NCBI GenBank assembly: GCA_045110285.1
Contig: JBGCGA010000057.1
Coordinates: 14,315 to 78,314 of the forward strand
Source of the DNA: Putridiphycobacter sp045110285
GTDB taxonomy: Bacteria > Bacteroidota > Bacteroidia > Flavobacteriales_D > Crocinitomicaceae
Direction of reading: 5' to 3'
Length of the DNA: 64,000 bases
Shown here piece by piece: positions 1-9,332 of this stretch (its first letter is position 1; each line of letters starts with the position of its first letter). The notes beneath the pieces are model-generated. The model did not search any database, was not told where the DNA came from, and saw only the letters and a list, made by a program, of their open reading frames with translations. A program made the position numbers and the translations under genes.

Positions 1-1461
1 TTAATAATTTGCCATTTTCACCATCAAGGTTTCAAAATAGGATTTGATTTTTGAAGTTGAACAAGTGTAATTATTAATGATCATGGCATAAGCTAGTTTC
101 TTTCCAGTTTTAGTATTGACATAACCTGCATAGGCTTTCATTTTACTCATGGTACCACTTTTACCAGAAACTCGGCCAGCTGCACTGGTATTTCTACCTA
201 TGGTACGCATAGTTCCTTTTTTTCCTGCAATTGCTAAACTCTTTTTAAAAGTCGACGAGTTTTTCATATAGCCCAGCAAGTCAGTAAAAAACTTGGATGA
301 AACGGCATTCGATCTACTCAAACCACTTCCGTCAGTCATCACCAAACTGCTTGTGCTAAACTTTTTCCCCCAGTAGGCTTTGGCTATTAATGCGCCATTA
401 TAAGTACTTCCGTAACCACTTCTTTTGTTCGATATTTCGCAAAGTAAATGCTCTGCAAATAAATTCACACTATATTGATTGGTTAAATTAATGATGCTTG
501 CCAAACTAGGCGATAGGTGTGTAAATAATTCAATATAATCACCGGCTTTATATGTTGTATCTTTACGCAAATTCCGTTCAGTTTCTGGATAATACGTAAC
601 TGATATGCCTTTCTCTTGAAGTGCCGCATTAAAAACATGTGCTACAGTTAGTTCTGGGTCAGGATTTGCTGCTTTTACCATGAAATTCTCTCTTTCTGAA
701 GGGAGTGAGCCGGTAACAAACCAATCCAGTGAATAGGGGGCGCCAAAAACGTAGGCATTATCTCGCTTTGATTTTGCTGCTTTAACACTACTTTCTATAT
801 GTAAATTAGGTATAAACGGATCGCTACAAACAATTTTAGCGATTGTTCCTATTCCCTTCGTATTGTAAAATATTTTTAAAATATTATCGTATACCGTCAA
901 TCCATTGGGGCCTGCGCCATAGTAATTGCCTAAGTCTCCCCATACCCAACCAGAAGGAGCGCCTTGATACCTGTATTTAGATCCATCTGCTAGTACAAAA
1001 CCATTCACATGTTCAATACCCAACTTAAAAATCGAGTCGGCCCAATTTTCAAAAACCGTATTTTCTTTTCCGTCTTTCGTGTAATATTTTGAGCCCAAAG
1101 TTGGGTCTCCACCGCCAATAATGACGATATTACCATTTAATGTTTTGCTTACTGAATCGATAGTTCCTGAATAAGCAATTTTAGTTTTAAAACGGTGCTT
1201 TGTTCCTAAAATTTTAATGGCTGATGCCGTTGTTACTAACTTCATTGTTGAAGCTGCTGGCAGACTCATTTTACCATTATAATCTGCTATTACAGCTCCA
1301 GTTTCCATATCCGTAACATAAAAGCTAAACGGGGCATGTTGCACGCCTGCAAAAGTATTGATACTTTCAGCGTATGATTGAATAGAGTTGGTTGGTTTGC
1401 TACTTTGCGAAAGCCCAAAGGTGGGTATTAACACGATTAAAAAGTAGACAAATTGTCGCAT
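1..1461 (-). CDS. dacB: D-alanyl-D-alanine carboxypeptidase/endopeptidase (PBP4, peptidase S13)
   Basis: Periplasmic penicillin-binding protein that trims or opens peptidoglycan cross-links (known role of family S13). It has 486 residues, the usual PBP4 length. An N-terminal signal peptide ends near residue 18 (FGLSQ). The three active-site motifs are visible: STMK at residues 71-74 with nucleophile Ser71, SVN near residue 328, and KSG near residue 433 in place of the more common KTG. The stop codon is the first three bases of the window, so the gene is just complete. It is divergent from the asparagine synthase at 1504, with 42 bases between the start codons. Confidence 0.93.
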   Translation of the reverse strand: MRQFVYFLIVLIPTFGLSQSSKPTNSIQSYAESINTFAGVQHAPFSFYVTDMETGAVIADYNGKMSLPAASTMKLVTTASAIKILGTKHRFKTKIAYSGTIDSVSKTLNGNIVIIGGGDPTLGSKYYTKDGKENTVFENWADSIFKLGIEHVNGFVLADGSKYRYQGAPSGWVWGDLGNYYGAGPNGLTVYDNILKIFYNTKGIGTIAKIVCSDPFIPNLHIESSVKAAKSKRDNAYVFGAPYSLDWFVTGSLPSERENFMVKAANPDPELTVAHVFNAALQEKGISVTYYPETERNLRKDTTYKAGDYIELFTHLSPSLASIINLTNQYSVNLFAEHLLCEISNKRSGYGSTYNGALIAKAYWGKKFSTSSLVMTDGSGLSRSNAVSSKFFTDLLGYMKNSSTFKKSLAIAGKKGTMRTIGRNTSAAGRVSGKSGTMSKMKAYAGYVNTKTGKKLAYAMIINNYTCSTSKIKSYFETLMVKMANY

Positions 1462-1478
1462 GCTTTTCTGAATTAAAT

Positions 1479-1486
1479 TATCTTTA
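1479..1486 (+). promoter_or_regulatory. Possible -7 element for the first polysaccharide operon
   Basis: TATCTTTA lies 17 bases before the TTG start of the asparagine synthase. It matches the Bacteroidota TAnnTTTG consensus except for the last base. No clear -33 TTG is seen. The call is inferred from position only. Confidence 0.3.
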
Positions 1487-1503
1487 CCGCTAAAGTAAAC
1501 ACT

Positions 1504-3357
1504 TTGTGCGGAATAGTTGGAGTTTGGTTAAAAAATGAGTCTGCTGTTGTTCAACAAGAACAATTATTAGCAGGCATTTCTGCTATAAAGCACCGCGGTC
1601 CAGATGTAAGAAAAATCAAAATTAATGCCAATGTTGGATTGGCACACGCTAGATTGTCAATAATGGATTTGTCTGAGTTGGCACATCAACCCATGACTGA
1701 TAATTCGGGGAGGTATACGCTGATATTTAATGGAGAAATTTACAATTCAAGTGAATTGCGCAATAAATTATCGCCAAGTATTAATTACAAAACGGATTCA
1801 GATTCGGAAGTATTATTGTATTTTTTAATCGAGTACGGATTAGAAAAATTAAATGATTTAAATGGTTTTTTCTCGTTCGTTTTGTACGACAATATTTCTA
1901 AGGAAATGATTTTTGCGAGAGACCGATATGGAATAAAGCCTTTGTTGATCTATGAAGACAAAGAGCAAATTATTATCAGCTCAGAACTTGCCCCTTTTTT
2001 TCAATTTAATATTGATTCAACATTGAGTAGCTCTGCAATTAATCACCTTTTTCAATACACTTACATCCCAGGTCCAGAATCTATATTAAAGAATGCCAAA
2101 ACTGTTTTACCAGGTCATTCGGGAACGATTAAAAATGGAGTTGTTCATGCTCAGCAGTATTATGACTTATTTGCGGTCAAGCCAATCGAATTGACTTATG
2201 AAGAAGCCAAAAAAGAGGTGAAAGCTAAGCTGGAATTGGCAGTTCAACGAAGGCTTGCAGCAGATGTCCCTTTAGGCACCTTTTTAAGTGGCGGAGTAGA
2301 CTCTTCAATTGTTTCTTTAATAGCCAAACAATATAAAAGCGATTTAAAAACGTTTTCAGTTGGTTTTGATGTGGGTTATTTTGACGAATCCAAGTATGCT
2401 AAGCTGATGGCTAAAAACATAGGTTCTGACCACCATCAAATTCAGTTAACTCAAACCGATTTTAAGGAAAAGTTTCATTCATTTTTGGAATTAAATCACC
2501 AGCCATTTGCTGATTCTTCGTCATTTGCTGTCTTTTTGCTGAGCGAAAAGACGAAAGAATATGTGACGGTATGTTTAAGTGGAGATGGCGCAGATGAATT
2601 GTTTGGTGGATATAGAAAACATGAAGCGGAATTTAAGATAAGACGTTTGCCGGCGCTAAAGAAATTTGGAGTAAAACTGGTTGCAAAATTAGGTGAAAAT
2701 TTGCCAAAAGGCAGGCATGGTAAATGGATTGATCTAAACCGAAGATTACAAAAAGTAGCCATTGGATTAAAGCAATCTGCAACAAAACGTTACGAAAATT
2801 GGTTACGATTTATTGATGAAGAAGATACAAAAGCATTATTGAAAGGAAGCAGCCACAGTGGTAAGTTTACAATGCCCATATCAGACGATTTAAATTCGGT
2901 CCTACTAGCGGATCAATCATTCGTACTGACTAACGATATGCTTACTAAAGTTGACCGCATGTCAATGGCTCATGGTCTTGAGGTTAGGGTGCCATTTTTA
3001 GATCATGAATTAGTCAACTATGTGAATAGTTTGCCATCAGAATTTAAAATAAACAAAAACGGAAGGAAACAAATATTGATTGATGCTTTTAAGGATCAAT
3101 TACCAGCGGAAATTTATGATCGAAAGAAGAAGGGGTTTGAAATTCCAATTTTTGATTGGTTGAAGGATGAAATCTCTCAAGTTTTCTCAACTGAAATATT
3201 TTCAGAGTCCTATATCGGTAAACAAAACATTTTTAATTATGAATTTATAAATTCATTGAAAAGTATCATAAAATCAGACCGTTTCGGTGATAGAGTACAT
3301 TTGATATGGACACTAATTGTGTTTCAAAATTGGTGGAACAAAAATATATGTCAGTGA
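1504..3357 (+). CDS. asnB: Asparagine synthase (glutamine-hydrolysing), polysaccharide-locus copy
   Basis: Class II glutamine amidotransferase joined to an ATP-dependent synthetase domain; 617 residues. The start codon is TTG, fixed because the next codon must be the catalytic Cys2 (M-C-G-I-V-G). The N-terminal half has the glutaminase signatures HRGPD and FNGEIYN. The PP-loop SGGVDSS lies near residues 262-268. AsnB-like proteins in capsule or exopolysaccharide clusters often amidate sugars or precursors instead of making free asparagine; the downstream GT4, Wza and Wzc genes make that likely here (inference). It overlaps the next gene by 10 bases. A second paralogue is at 36662. Confidence 0.9.
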   Translation: MCGIVGVWLKNESAVVQQEQLLAGISAIKHRGPDVRKIKINANVGLAHARLSIMDLSELAHQPMTDNSGRYTLIFNGEIYNSSELRNKLSPSINYKTDSDSEVLLYFLIEYGLEKLNDLNGFFSFVLYDNISKEMIFARDRYGIKPLLIYEDKEQIIISSELAPFFQFNIDSTLSSSAINHLFQYTYIPGPESILKNAKTVLPGHSGTIKNGVVHAQQYYDLFAVKPIELTYEEAKKEVKAKLELAVQRRLAADVPLGTFLSGGVDSSIVSLIAKQYKSDLKTFSVGFDVGYFDESKYAKLMAKNIGSDHHQIQLTQTDFKEKFHSFLELNHQPFADSSSFAVFLLSEKTKEYVTVCLSGDGADELFGGYRKHEAEFKIRRLPALKKFGVKLVAKLGENLPKGRHGKWIDLNRRLQKVAIGLKQSATKRYENWLRFIDEEDTKALLKGSSHSGKFTMPISDDLNSVLLADQSFVLTNDMLTKVDRMSMAHGLEVRVPFLDHELVNYVNSLPSEFKINKNGRKQILIDAFKDQLPAEIYDRKKKGFEIPIFDWLKDEISQVFSTEIFSESYIGKQNIFNYEFINSLKSIIKSDRFGDRVHLIWTLIVFQNWWNKNICQ

Positions 3358-4526
3358 ATAGACCAATAAAAGTTTTAAGAATTATAAATCGCTTTAATTT
3401 AGGTGGACCAACCTACAATGTATCCTACTTAAGTGCCTTTTTGGGTCCTAATTTTGAAACTAAACTCATTGGAGGTGGAGCTGAAGAGTCTGAAGGGGAC
3501 GCTTTATTTATTCCAAGACAATATGGACTTGAACCAGAAATTGTTGAAGAATTGCAACGTGAAGTTAATTTTAAACAAGATCGAAAATCTTATCAAGCCA
3601 TCAAAAAAATAATAGAGGAGTATAAACCTGATATTGTGCATACCCATGCTTCAAAAGCCGGGGCTGTTGGCCGATTGGCAGCCTCAAGGGCTAAGGTTCC
3701 AGTTATTGTACACACCTTTCATGGTCACGTTTTCCACTCTTATTTCGGAAAAGTAAAAACTGCAATTTATATAGCTGTTGAGCGATATTTAGCCAAAAAG
3801 TCGACTGCAATAATTGCTATTTCAAAAAAGCAAAAGCAGGAATTAACAGAAGTGCATAGAATCGCTCCGTCTAAAAAAGTTGAGGTTGTTAATTTGGGAT
3901 TTGATCTAGATAGATTTCAAGAAAATAAAATTGACAAAAAAAAGCAGTTTGAGCAGGCGTATAGAATAGAAGATAATGCGATTTGTATTGGGGTAATTGG
4001 ACGTCTTACGGCAGTAAAAAATCATCATCTGTTTTTTGAGGTGATTAAAAAAGTATTTTCTAAAACGACAAAAAAATTGCACGTATTCATTATCGGAGAT
4101 GGAGAATTAATGTCTGAATTAAATGCAATTAGCAATCAAATACTATATGATTTTCCAAACCAAAAAATTACGTTTACTTCCTGGATAAAAGATGTTTCTG
4201 TACCGTTATCCAGGCTCGACATTGTGTGCTTAACCTCATTTAATGAAGGCACGCCAGTTTCACTTATCGAGGCTCAAGCTGCTAATGTTGCTGTTGTGAG
4301 CACTAATGTTGGCGGTGTGGAAGATATACTTTCACATAATAATAGTGGCTTTGTAGTTAATGGACTAGACAGTGAAGCTTTTTGTGAAAAACTTATGATC
4401 TTGATTCATGATTCAAAAAAATTAGCAGAGATGAAAGCCTATGGATGGGGATTTGTAAGGGAAAAATTTCATTACAAAACCCTTTGTTTAAATATAGAAC
4501 AGTTATATTTGAGACTATTAAAATAA
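3348..4526 (+). CDS. Glycosyltransferase family 4
   Basis: GT-B fold glycosyltransferase of 392 residues, cytoplasmic or membrane-associated. The N-terminal half has the acceptor-side signature VHTHASKAGAVGR followed by a HTFHGH motif. The C-terminal half has IGVIGRLTAVKNH and the donor-site EGTPVSLIEAQA segment with the E-x7-E pattern of GT4 retaining enzymes. I chose ATG 3348 (M-S-V-N-R-P) over the in-frame ATG at 3306 because homologous alignment should begin at the following beta strand, and 3348 gives the usual short overlap with asnB. Likely adds a sugar to the exopolysaccharide repeat unit; substrate unknown. Confidence 0.88.
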   Translation: MSVNRPIKVLRIINRFNLGGPTYNVSYLSAFLGPNFETKLIGGGAEESEGDALFIPRQYGLEPEIVEELQREVNFKQDRKSYQAIKKIIEEYKPDIVHTHASKAGAVGRLAASRAKVPVIVHTFHGHVFHSYFGKVKTAIYIAVERYLAKKSTAIIAISKKQKQELTEVHRIAPSKKVEVVNLGFDLDRFQENKIDKKKQFEQAYRIEDNAICIGVIGRLTAVKNHHLFFEVIKKVFSKTTKKLHVFIIGDGELMSELNAISNQILYDFPNQKITFTSWIKDVSVPLSRLDIVCLTSFNEGTPVSLIEAQAANVAVVSTNVGGVEDILSHNNSGFVVNGLDSEAFCEKLMILIHDSKKLAEMKAYGWGFVREKFHYKTLCLNIEQLYLRLLK

Positions 4527-4530
4527 ACAG

Positions 4531-5328
4531 ATGGCAAAAGTTTACCTGACCAAAATCAGCATTGTATTTTTACTATTTTCCTTTCTTCAAAGTTGTGGCG
4601 TAAATAGTGATTTAATGCTCAAAACACCAAAAGATTATGTGTTTGAATCGCTTGACTCTTTGCGAGAATCAGAAAATAATATGGAATATATCATTCATAT
4701 TGATGATATTATTGAATTTAACTTTCAGATAAGAAAAGGTAGTCGAATATTGGATATGTCCGCTGGTACGCTTGATGAAGTAGGAGCCGCAGGCGCCAAT
4801 AGATTGATCCAAAATAGTGGGATAAACTATGTAGTACAAACGGACTCTTTGGTGAAGCTCCCGTACATTAATGAGGTCAACCTTGTTGGTAAAACAATTC
4901 GTGAAGCTGAGCAATACCTTCAAAAGTCCTATGAAAGTTTTTATGTAGATCCTTTCATTCAATTGAGAGTAACCAATAAGCGGGTTTTTGTATTCCCTGG
5001 TAGCGGAGGAGATGCGCAAGTTGTAAACTTACTTAATAATAATACAACGCTTGTAGAAGTCATTGCGCTTGCAGGTGGAATAAGGGATAGAGGTAGAGCA
5101 TCAAAAATAAAATTAATTCGAGAGTCAAATGGAGAAAGAAAAGTTTACTTAATTGACCTTTCTACCATTGAAGGTTTGGACAATGTTGACTTAATTGTCC
5201 AGAACGGAGACTATATTTATGTAGAACCAACCCCACAATTAGGAAGAGAAATATTCTCCGAAGTTGCTCCAATTTTTTCTATTTTAACCAGCACATTTGC
5301 AGTTATTTTTGGTATTAGCAAATTATAA
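4531..5328 (+). CDS. Polysaccharide export outer-membrane lipoprotein (Wza/SLBB family)
   Basis: Outer-membrane export component for exopolysaccharide; 265 residues. The signal peptide ends in the lipobox LQSC, so it is lipid-anchored. The Poly_export domain starts around residue 50 (YIIHIDDIIEF), with a segment similar to VGKTIREAEQYL. An SLBB-like region follows, with EVIALAGGI and a terminal NGDYIYVEP. It is shorter than E. coli Wza (about 380 residues), as is common in Bacteroidota. The last 20 residues are hydrophobic. It starts 4 bases after the GT4 gene and is followed 3 bases later by the Wzc partner, so the export pair is co-transcribed. Confidence 0.9.
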   Translation: MAKVYLTKISIVFLLFSFLQSCGVNSDLMLKTPKDYVFESLDSLRESENNMEYIIHIDDIIEFNFQIRKGSRILDMSAGTLDEVGAAGANRLIQNSGINYVVQTDSLVKLPYINEVNLVGKTIREAEQYLQKSYESFYVDPFIQLRVTNKRVFVFPGSGGDAQVVNLLNNNTTLVEVIALAGGIRDRGRASKIKLIRESNGERKVYLIDLSTIEGLDNVDLIVQNGDYIYVEPTPQLGREIFSEVAPIFSILTSTFAVIFGISKL

Positions 5329-5331
5329 TTT

Positions 5332-7707
5332 ATGTCAACCGGACGAGAAGATAGTCTCTTAAATAACTCAAACACCAACAAAGCTGTTGATATTCGGATT
5401 TTAAAAACTGTGTTTAAAAAAAGCATTTTATGGCTTTTAGGTATTTTCTTTTTAGGCTTACTATTTGGTTTTTTGTATTTGAGATTTACGAAACCGATTT
5501 ATGAGTCTAAAGCTATTATTCAAAGAACTCAAAAAGACGAAGGGCAAAGAATTCTAAAATTTGATGACATAGACCAAGAAAGCAATTTATCGGCTGATGT
5601 GGAACTTTTAAGATCTCCTTTTTTATTTGAAAAAGTATTAAAGAACTTGAATTTAAAGGTAAGTTACTTTTCAGAAGGAGAAGTCTTAACAGAAGAAAAA
5701 TTTACCTTAACCCCCTATCATGTTACTTTCTTAGAACTCAAAGATTCGACTTTAGTCAATACACCAATTTTCTTAAATAGAAAATCAGAGATTTTTGAAT
5801 TATCATATTGGAAATTAGGTGCAGAAAAGAGATTTGAAGTTTCAAATAATTCGATTGTAGATAATAATGATTTTAAATTGGTTTTTAAAATAGATAATAA
5901 GGAAAAACTAAATTCAGATTTAAAAGACGATAAACTGTATTTTAAAATAAATAATTATAAATTATTGACTGAAAGTCTAATATCAAGTTTGATGGTTAAG
6001 CAACTGAGCTATGATGCCAAAACAATCAGTCTTTCTTTCAAAAGCAGTAATCAACTCTTAGCTCAAGAATTGGTTCAGGAGTTAATCAACACTTTCATTG
6101 ATTATGACCAAGAGAAGAAAAGCAAAAGCTCAGAAAATATTCTAAAATTTATAGATGAACAATTGGATACTGTTTATTCCAATTTGAAATATTCAGAGGA
6201 TGACTTACAAACTTTTACCAATTCATCTAAAAGTAATAATCCTGCATTATTTAAAGAAAACATTTTAAGTCAGGTAGATGAATTGCGTCAGCAAATGTTA
6301 ACTGCCGATATTGAATCTGATTTGATTACTGGATTAAAAGAAGGAGTTAATTTAAAAGATAGAGCAAGCTTGTATCAATTAATACCAACGCTTGTTGGAA
6401 CACGTTTTCAAACATTATTGCAAGGGCAATTAAATAAGCTGTATGAATTATTAGAAGCCAAAGAAGACGCTTCTTACCAGGTAACTGCAGAAAGCCAAAT
6501 GATAAAAAATTTAAATACAAATATTGATACGCAAGTTGAAAATATTGCACAAACTTTAAACGCTATAAGAAACCAAGTTAGTAGTCGAAAAGAACGTTTA
6601 AAAAAGAAACTTCAACTTTTAGAATCTCAATTATATGGTGTTCCTGCAAAAGAAATGGAGCTTGCAGGCCTAAGAAGAAAATTTAATTTAAATGAAAAAT
6701 ACTATTCACTTTTAATTGAAAAGCGCACTGAGTATGAAATTTCTAAAGCTGGCTACACAGTTGATAATAGTATTTTACAATCGCCAACAACACCAGCGCT
6801 AGTTTCACCTAATCCCCGTCTTATTTATGTCTCAGCTGTATTTCTATCATTTTTGATGTGTTTCATTTTTGTTAGCATCAAATATTTGACTTTTAACGTT
6901 GTGCACAACGAAGACGAATTACGAAGCTTGCTTCCTGCTAAGGTCGGGTTTTTAGGATCGGTCCCATCTGTTAAAATGGAAGCTGATAATTCGCAATTAA
7001 TGGTTCATTTGAAGCCTAAATCTGCTCTAGCTGAAAATTACCGACACATTCGCTCAAATATGCAGTTTATTCTCGATAATGAACGCTCAAATGTAATAGC
7101 TGTGTCTTCTTCAATATCAGGAGAAGGTAAAACGTTTGTCTCATTAAATTTGGCTGGAATTTACACTATGGCAAGTAAAAAGGTTATTATTTTGGACCTT
7201 GACTTAAGAAAGCCGAAAATTCACTTGGGATTAAAAGTTGAAAACAATGTGGGAATGAGTGCCATCTTATCTGGTACTTCAAACTGGAAAGATTGTCTTC
7301 AAAAGTCAGCTTTGACTGAGAATTTAGATTTTATAACTGCCGGTATTATTCCTCCCAATCCCTCGGAACTTATTCTAAATGGTGTATTAGAAAACTTAAT
7401 AGCTGAACTGCGTGAAAGCTACGATATCATTATTGTTGATAATCCTCCAGTTGGTCTTGTTTCAGATGGTTTCAATGTAATGAATAATTCAGATTGTCCT
7501 ATTTATGTTGTTAGAGCAAACTATACAAAAAGGGCATTAATGCAGCAGGTAAATAAACTAGTACTTGAAAACAAACTAAGAGAATTGTACGTAATATTTA
7601 ATGATTTAGAGGTAAGCGTGAGTAATTATGGCTATGGCTACAGTGGCTATTACAGTGATGATATTGATGACTCTAAAAAAACATGGTGGAAGAAATGGAG
7701 GTCGTAA
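5332..7707 (+). CDS. Polysaccharide co-polymerase with BY-type tyrosine kinase (Wzc-like)
   Basis: Inner-membrane chain-length regulator and autokinase; 791 residues. Order: cytosolic N-tail, transmembrane segment near 28-50, periplasmic Wzz domain rich in coiled coil (about 270-450), second transmembrane segment near 500-520, then a BY-kinase domain. The kinase shows a Walker A segment SISGEGKTFVS near 592, Walker A' VIILDLDLRKPK and Walker B IIIVDNPP. The C-terminus has a tyrosine cluster (YGYGYSGYYSDD, about 765-777), the usual autophosphorylation tail. Its partner is the Wza-like protein upstream. Its 3' end overlaps the rmlC gene by 25 bases. Confidence 0.92.
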   Translation: MSTGREDSLLNNSNTNKAVDIRILKTVFKKSILWLLGIFFLGLLFGFLYLRFTKPIYESKAIIQRTQKDEGQRILKFDDIDQESNLSADVELLRSPFLFEKVLKNLNLKVSYFSEGEVLTEEKFTLTPYHVTFLELKDSTLVNTPIFLNRKSEIFELSYWKLGAEKRFEVSNNSIVDNNDFKLVFKIDNKEKLNSDLKDDKLYFKINNYKLLTESLISSLMVKQLSYDAKTISLSFKSSNQLLAQELVQELINTFIDYDQEKKSKSSENILKFIDEQLDTVYSNLKYSEDDLQTFTNSSKSNNPALFKENILSQVDELRQQMLTADIESDLITGLKEGVNLKDRASLYQLIPTLVGTRFQTLLQGQLNKLYELLEAKEDASYQVTAESQMIKNLNTNIDTQVENIAQTLNAIRNQVSSRKERLKKKLQLLESQLYGVPAKEMELAGLRRKFNLNEKYYSLLIEKRTEYEISKAGYTVDNSILQSPTTPALVSPNPRLIYVSAVFLSFLMCFIFVSIKYLTFNVVHNEDELRSLLPAKVGFLGSVPSVKMEADNSQLMVHLKPKSALAENYRHIRSNMQFILDNERSNVIAVSSSISGEGKTFVSLNLAGIYTMASKKVIILDLDLRKPKIHLGLKVENNVGMSAILSGTSNWKDCLQKSALTENLDFITAGIIPPNPSELILNGVLENLIAELRESYDIIIVDNPPVGLVSDGFNVMNNSDCPIYVVRANYTKRALMQQVNKLVLENKLRELYVIFNDLEVSVSNYGYGYSGYYSDDIDDSKKTWWKKWRS

Positions 7708-8243
7708 AGTTTGACATAGAGGGAGTTTTACTTTTTAAGGCTCAAGTATTTCAAGATGATAGGGGGTACTTTTTTGAGGCGTTTAGCCAAAAAAAATTTA
7801 GTGCATATGTTGAGGAACCCATTAACTTTGTGCAAGACAATCAGTCCTTGTCGCAAAAAGGCACGGTTAGAGGTTTACACTTTCAAAAACCACCTCATGC
7901 ACAGGGTAAGTTAGTAAATGTTGTAACTGGCGCAGTTGTTGACTTGATTGTCGATATTCGAAGTGGTTCAAAAACATATGGGCAAAGCTTAGAAGTTAGT
8001 TTATTTGGAGATAAGGCTGAGTTTTTATGGGTCCCTGCTGGTTTTGCACATGGCTTTTATACAAAAGAAGACCAAACAATTTTTCAGTATAAATGTAGTA
8101 ACTATTATAACCGAGAAAGTGAAGGATCTTTAGCATGGAATGATCCAGCTTTTGGATTTGAAAAAATAGTAGAAAACAATCCTATAGTCTCTGATAAGGA
8201 TCAAATTGCACCACTCTTTAAAGACTTTAATAGCCCTTTTTAA
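7683..8243 (+). CDS. rfbC: dTDP-4-dehydrorhamnose 3,5-epimerase
   Basis: RmlC, the third step of dTDP-L-rhamnose synthesis; a cupin-fold cytosolic dimer. It has 186 residues, normal for the family. Family signatures are DDRGYFFEAF near the N-terminus, GTVRGLHFQ with the catalytic His, VDLIVDIR, and VPAGFAHGFY. Two overlapping starts are possible: ATG 7683, or ATG 7695, which gives M-E-V-V-K-F and fits the family N-terminus slightly better. rmlA, rmlB and rmlD are not in this window, so the other rhamnose steps must be encoded elsewhere, or a related 3,5-epimerisation is performed. Confidence 0.9.
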   Translation: MVEEMEVVKFDIEGVLLFKAQVFQDDRGYFFEAFSQKKFSAYVEEPINFVQDNQSLSQKGTVRGLHFQKPPHAQGKLVNVVTGAVVDLIVDIRSGSKTYGQSLEVSLFGDKAEFLWVPAGFAHGFYTKEDQTIFQYKCSNYYNRESEGSLAWNDPAFGFEKIVENNPIVSDKDQIAPLFKDFNSPF

Positions 8244-8246
8244 TCA

Positions 8247-9332
8247 ATGAGAGACAGTTTTTTTTCAATAGTTAATCTGATGATAGTTGGTGGAGCTGCA
8301 TTTCTGCTCTCAATAATAATCAATCGCTTTTTTTTAAAATTTGCTCACTCGTTAGGAATAAGAAATAAAAATGACGTGACAATCCGCTGGAGTTTAACCT
8401 CAAAACCCTCGCTCGGAGGAATCAGTTTTTATATTACTTTTTTAGTGGGTTTCATGTTTTATGCCATCTTCTACGGGCAAGCAGATGTATTTGAAAACAA
8501 GAGTTTACTCGGTCTATTTTCAGCAGTGACAGGGGCATTTTTATTAGGTTTATCAGATGATGCGTACGACACAAAACCGGTCATTAAACTTTGCGTTCAA
8601 ATTGTTTGTGGAATTATTTTGGCTCAAACAGGAGTTAATATCGAAATTTTTAATTCTAATGTATTAAATTATGGGTTGACAGTGGTTTGGGTAGTTGGTA
8701 TCATGAATTCCATTAACATGCTAGACAATATGGATGGAATCACAACCGTCACATCCATTTCTGTAATTACCTCTGTTGTATTGATACTTGTCCCTTTTTC
8801 ACTCGAAAATAACATTGATATATTTATTTTAATAACAGCATTAGGGTCATTATTTGGTTTTCTAGCGTTTAATCACCCACCAGCTAAAATGTTTATGGGG
8901 GATACTGGTAGTCAGTATCTTGGGGTGTTTTTAGCTTATTTTTCAATTAAGTATTTATGGAATAATAATGTTGCTGACGGTGAATTTTCAGCGCTTACAA
9001 ATATTGGTTTGGTTTTAACTGGTTTCTGTATTCCAATTACTGATACGTTAACTGTTAGTATCAATAGAATATTGAACAAAAAATCACCATTTATTGGAGG
9101 GAAAGATCACACCACCCACCACTTAGTTTATAAAGGATTTTCTGAAACTTCAGTATTTTACGTTTTTACATTATTGGGACTGGTGTCGACCGGATTAACT
9201 TTTGTATTTCAACGCTATATTCCAGTCGATTCCTACTCATTTTTAATTCTTTTTCTATATTTTTTTACAGTATTTATTCTGTTTTTTAAATTAAGTAGAA
9301 AACAAAAACATCAGGTAAATAATGGCGATTAG
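8247..9332 (+). CDS. Undecaprenyl-phosphate sugar-1-phosphate transferase (WecA/TagO/MraY family)
   Basis: Polytopic inner-membrane enzyme that starts glycan assembly by moving a HexNAc-1-phosphate from UDP-sugar to undecaprenyl phosphate. It has 361 residues and about ten hydrophobic segments. Diagnostic motifs are NMLDNMDG (Mg/catalytic Asp pair), FMGDTGSQYLG, and a HHLVYKGFS loop near the C-terminus typical of the WecA branch rather than MraY. It follows rmlC by 3 bases. As the probable initiating transferase, it places lipid-linked repeat-unit assembly at the end of this operon. Sugar specificity (GlcNAc or other) cannot be read from the sequence. Confidence 0.88.
   Translation: MRDSFFSIVNLMIVGGAAFLLSIIINRFFLKFAHSLGIRNKNDVTIRWSLTSKPSLGGISFYITFLVGFMFYAIFYGQADVFENKSLLGLFSAVTGAFLLGLSDDAYDTKPVIKLCVQIVCGIILAQTGVNIEIFNSNVLNYGLTVVWVVGIMNSINMLDNMDGITTVTSISVITSVVLILVPFSLENNIDIFILITALGSLFGFLAFNHPPAKMFMGDTGSQYLGVFLAYFSIKYLWNNNVADGEFSALTNIGLVLTGFCIPITDTLTVSINRILNKKSPFIGGKDHTTHHLVYKGFSETSVFYVFTLLGLVSTGLTFVFQRYIPVDSYSFLILFLYFFTVFILFFKLSRKQKHQVNNGD

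Noticed and set aside
2496..2762. Minus-strand 88-residue ORF
   Set aside because: Antisense shadow of the asparagine synthase at 1504; no start signal, no promoter and no domain.
3306..3347. Upstream ATG at 3306 for the GT4 gene
   Set aside because: Lies well inside asnB and adds residues with no family match; ATG 3348 gives the usual short overlap and begins at the family N-terminal strand.
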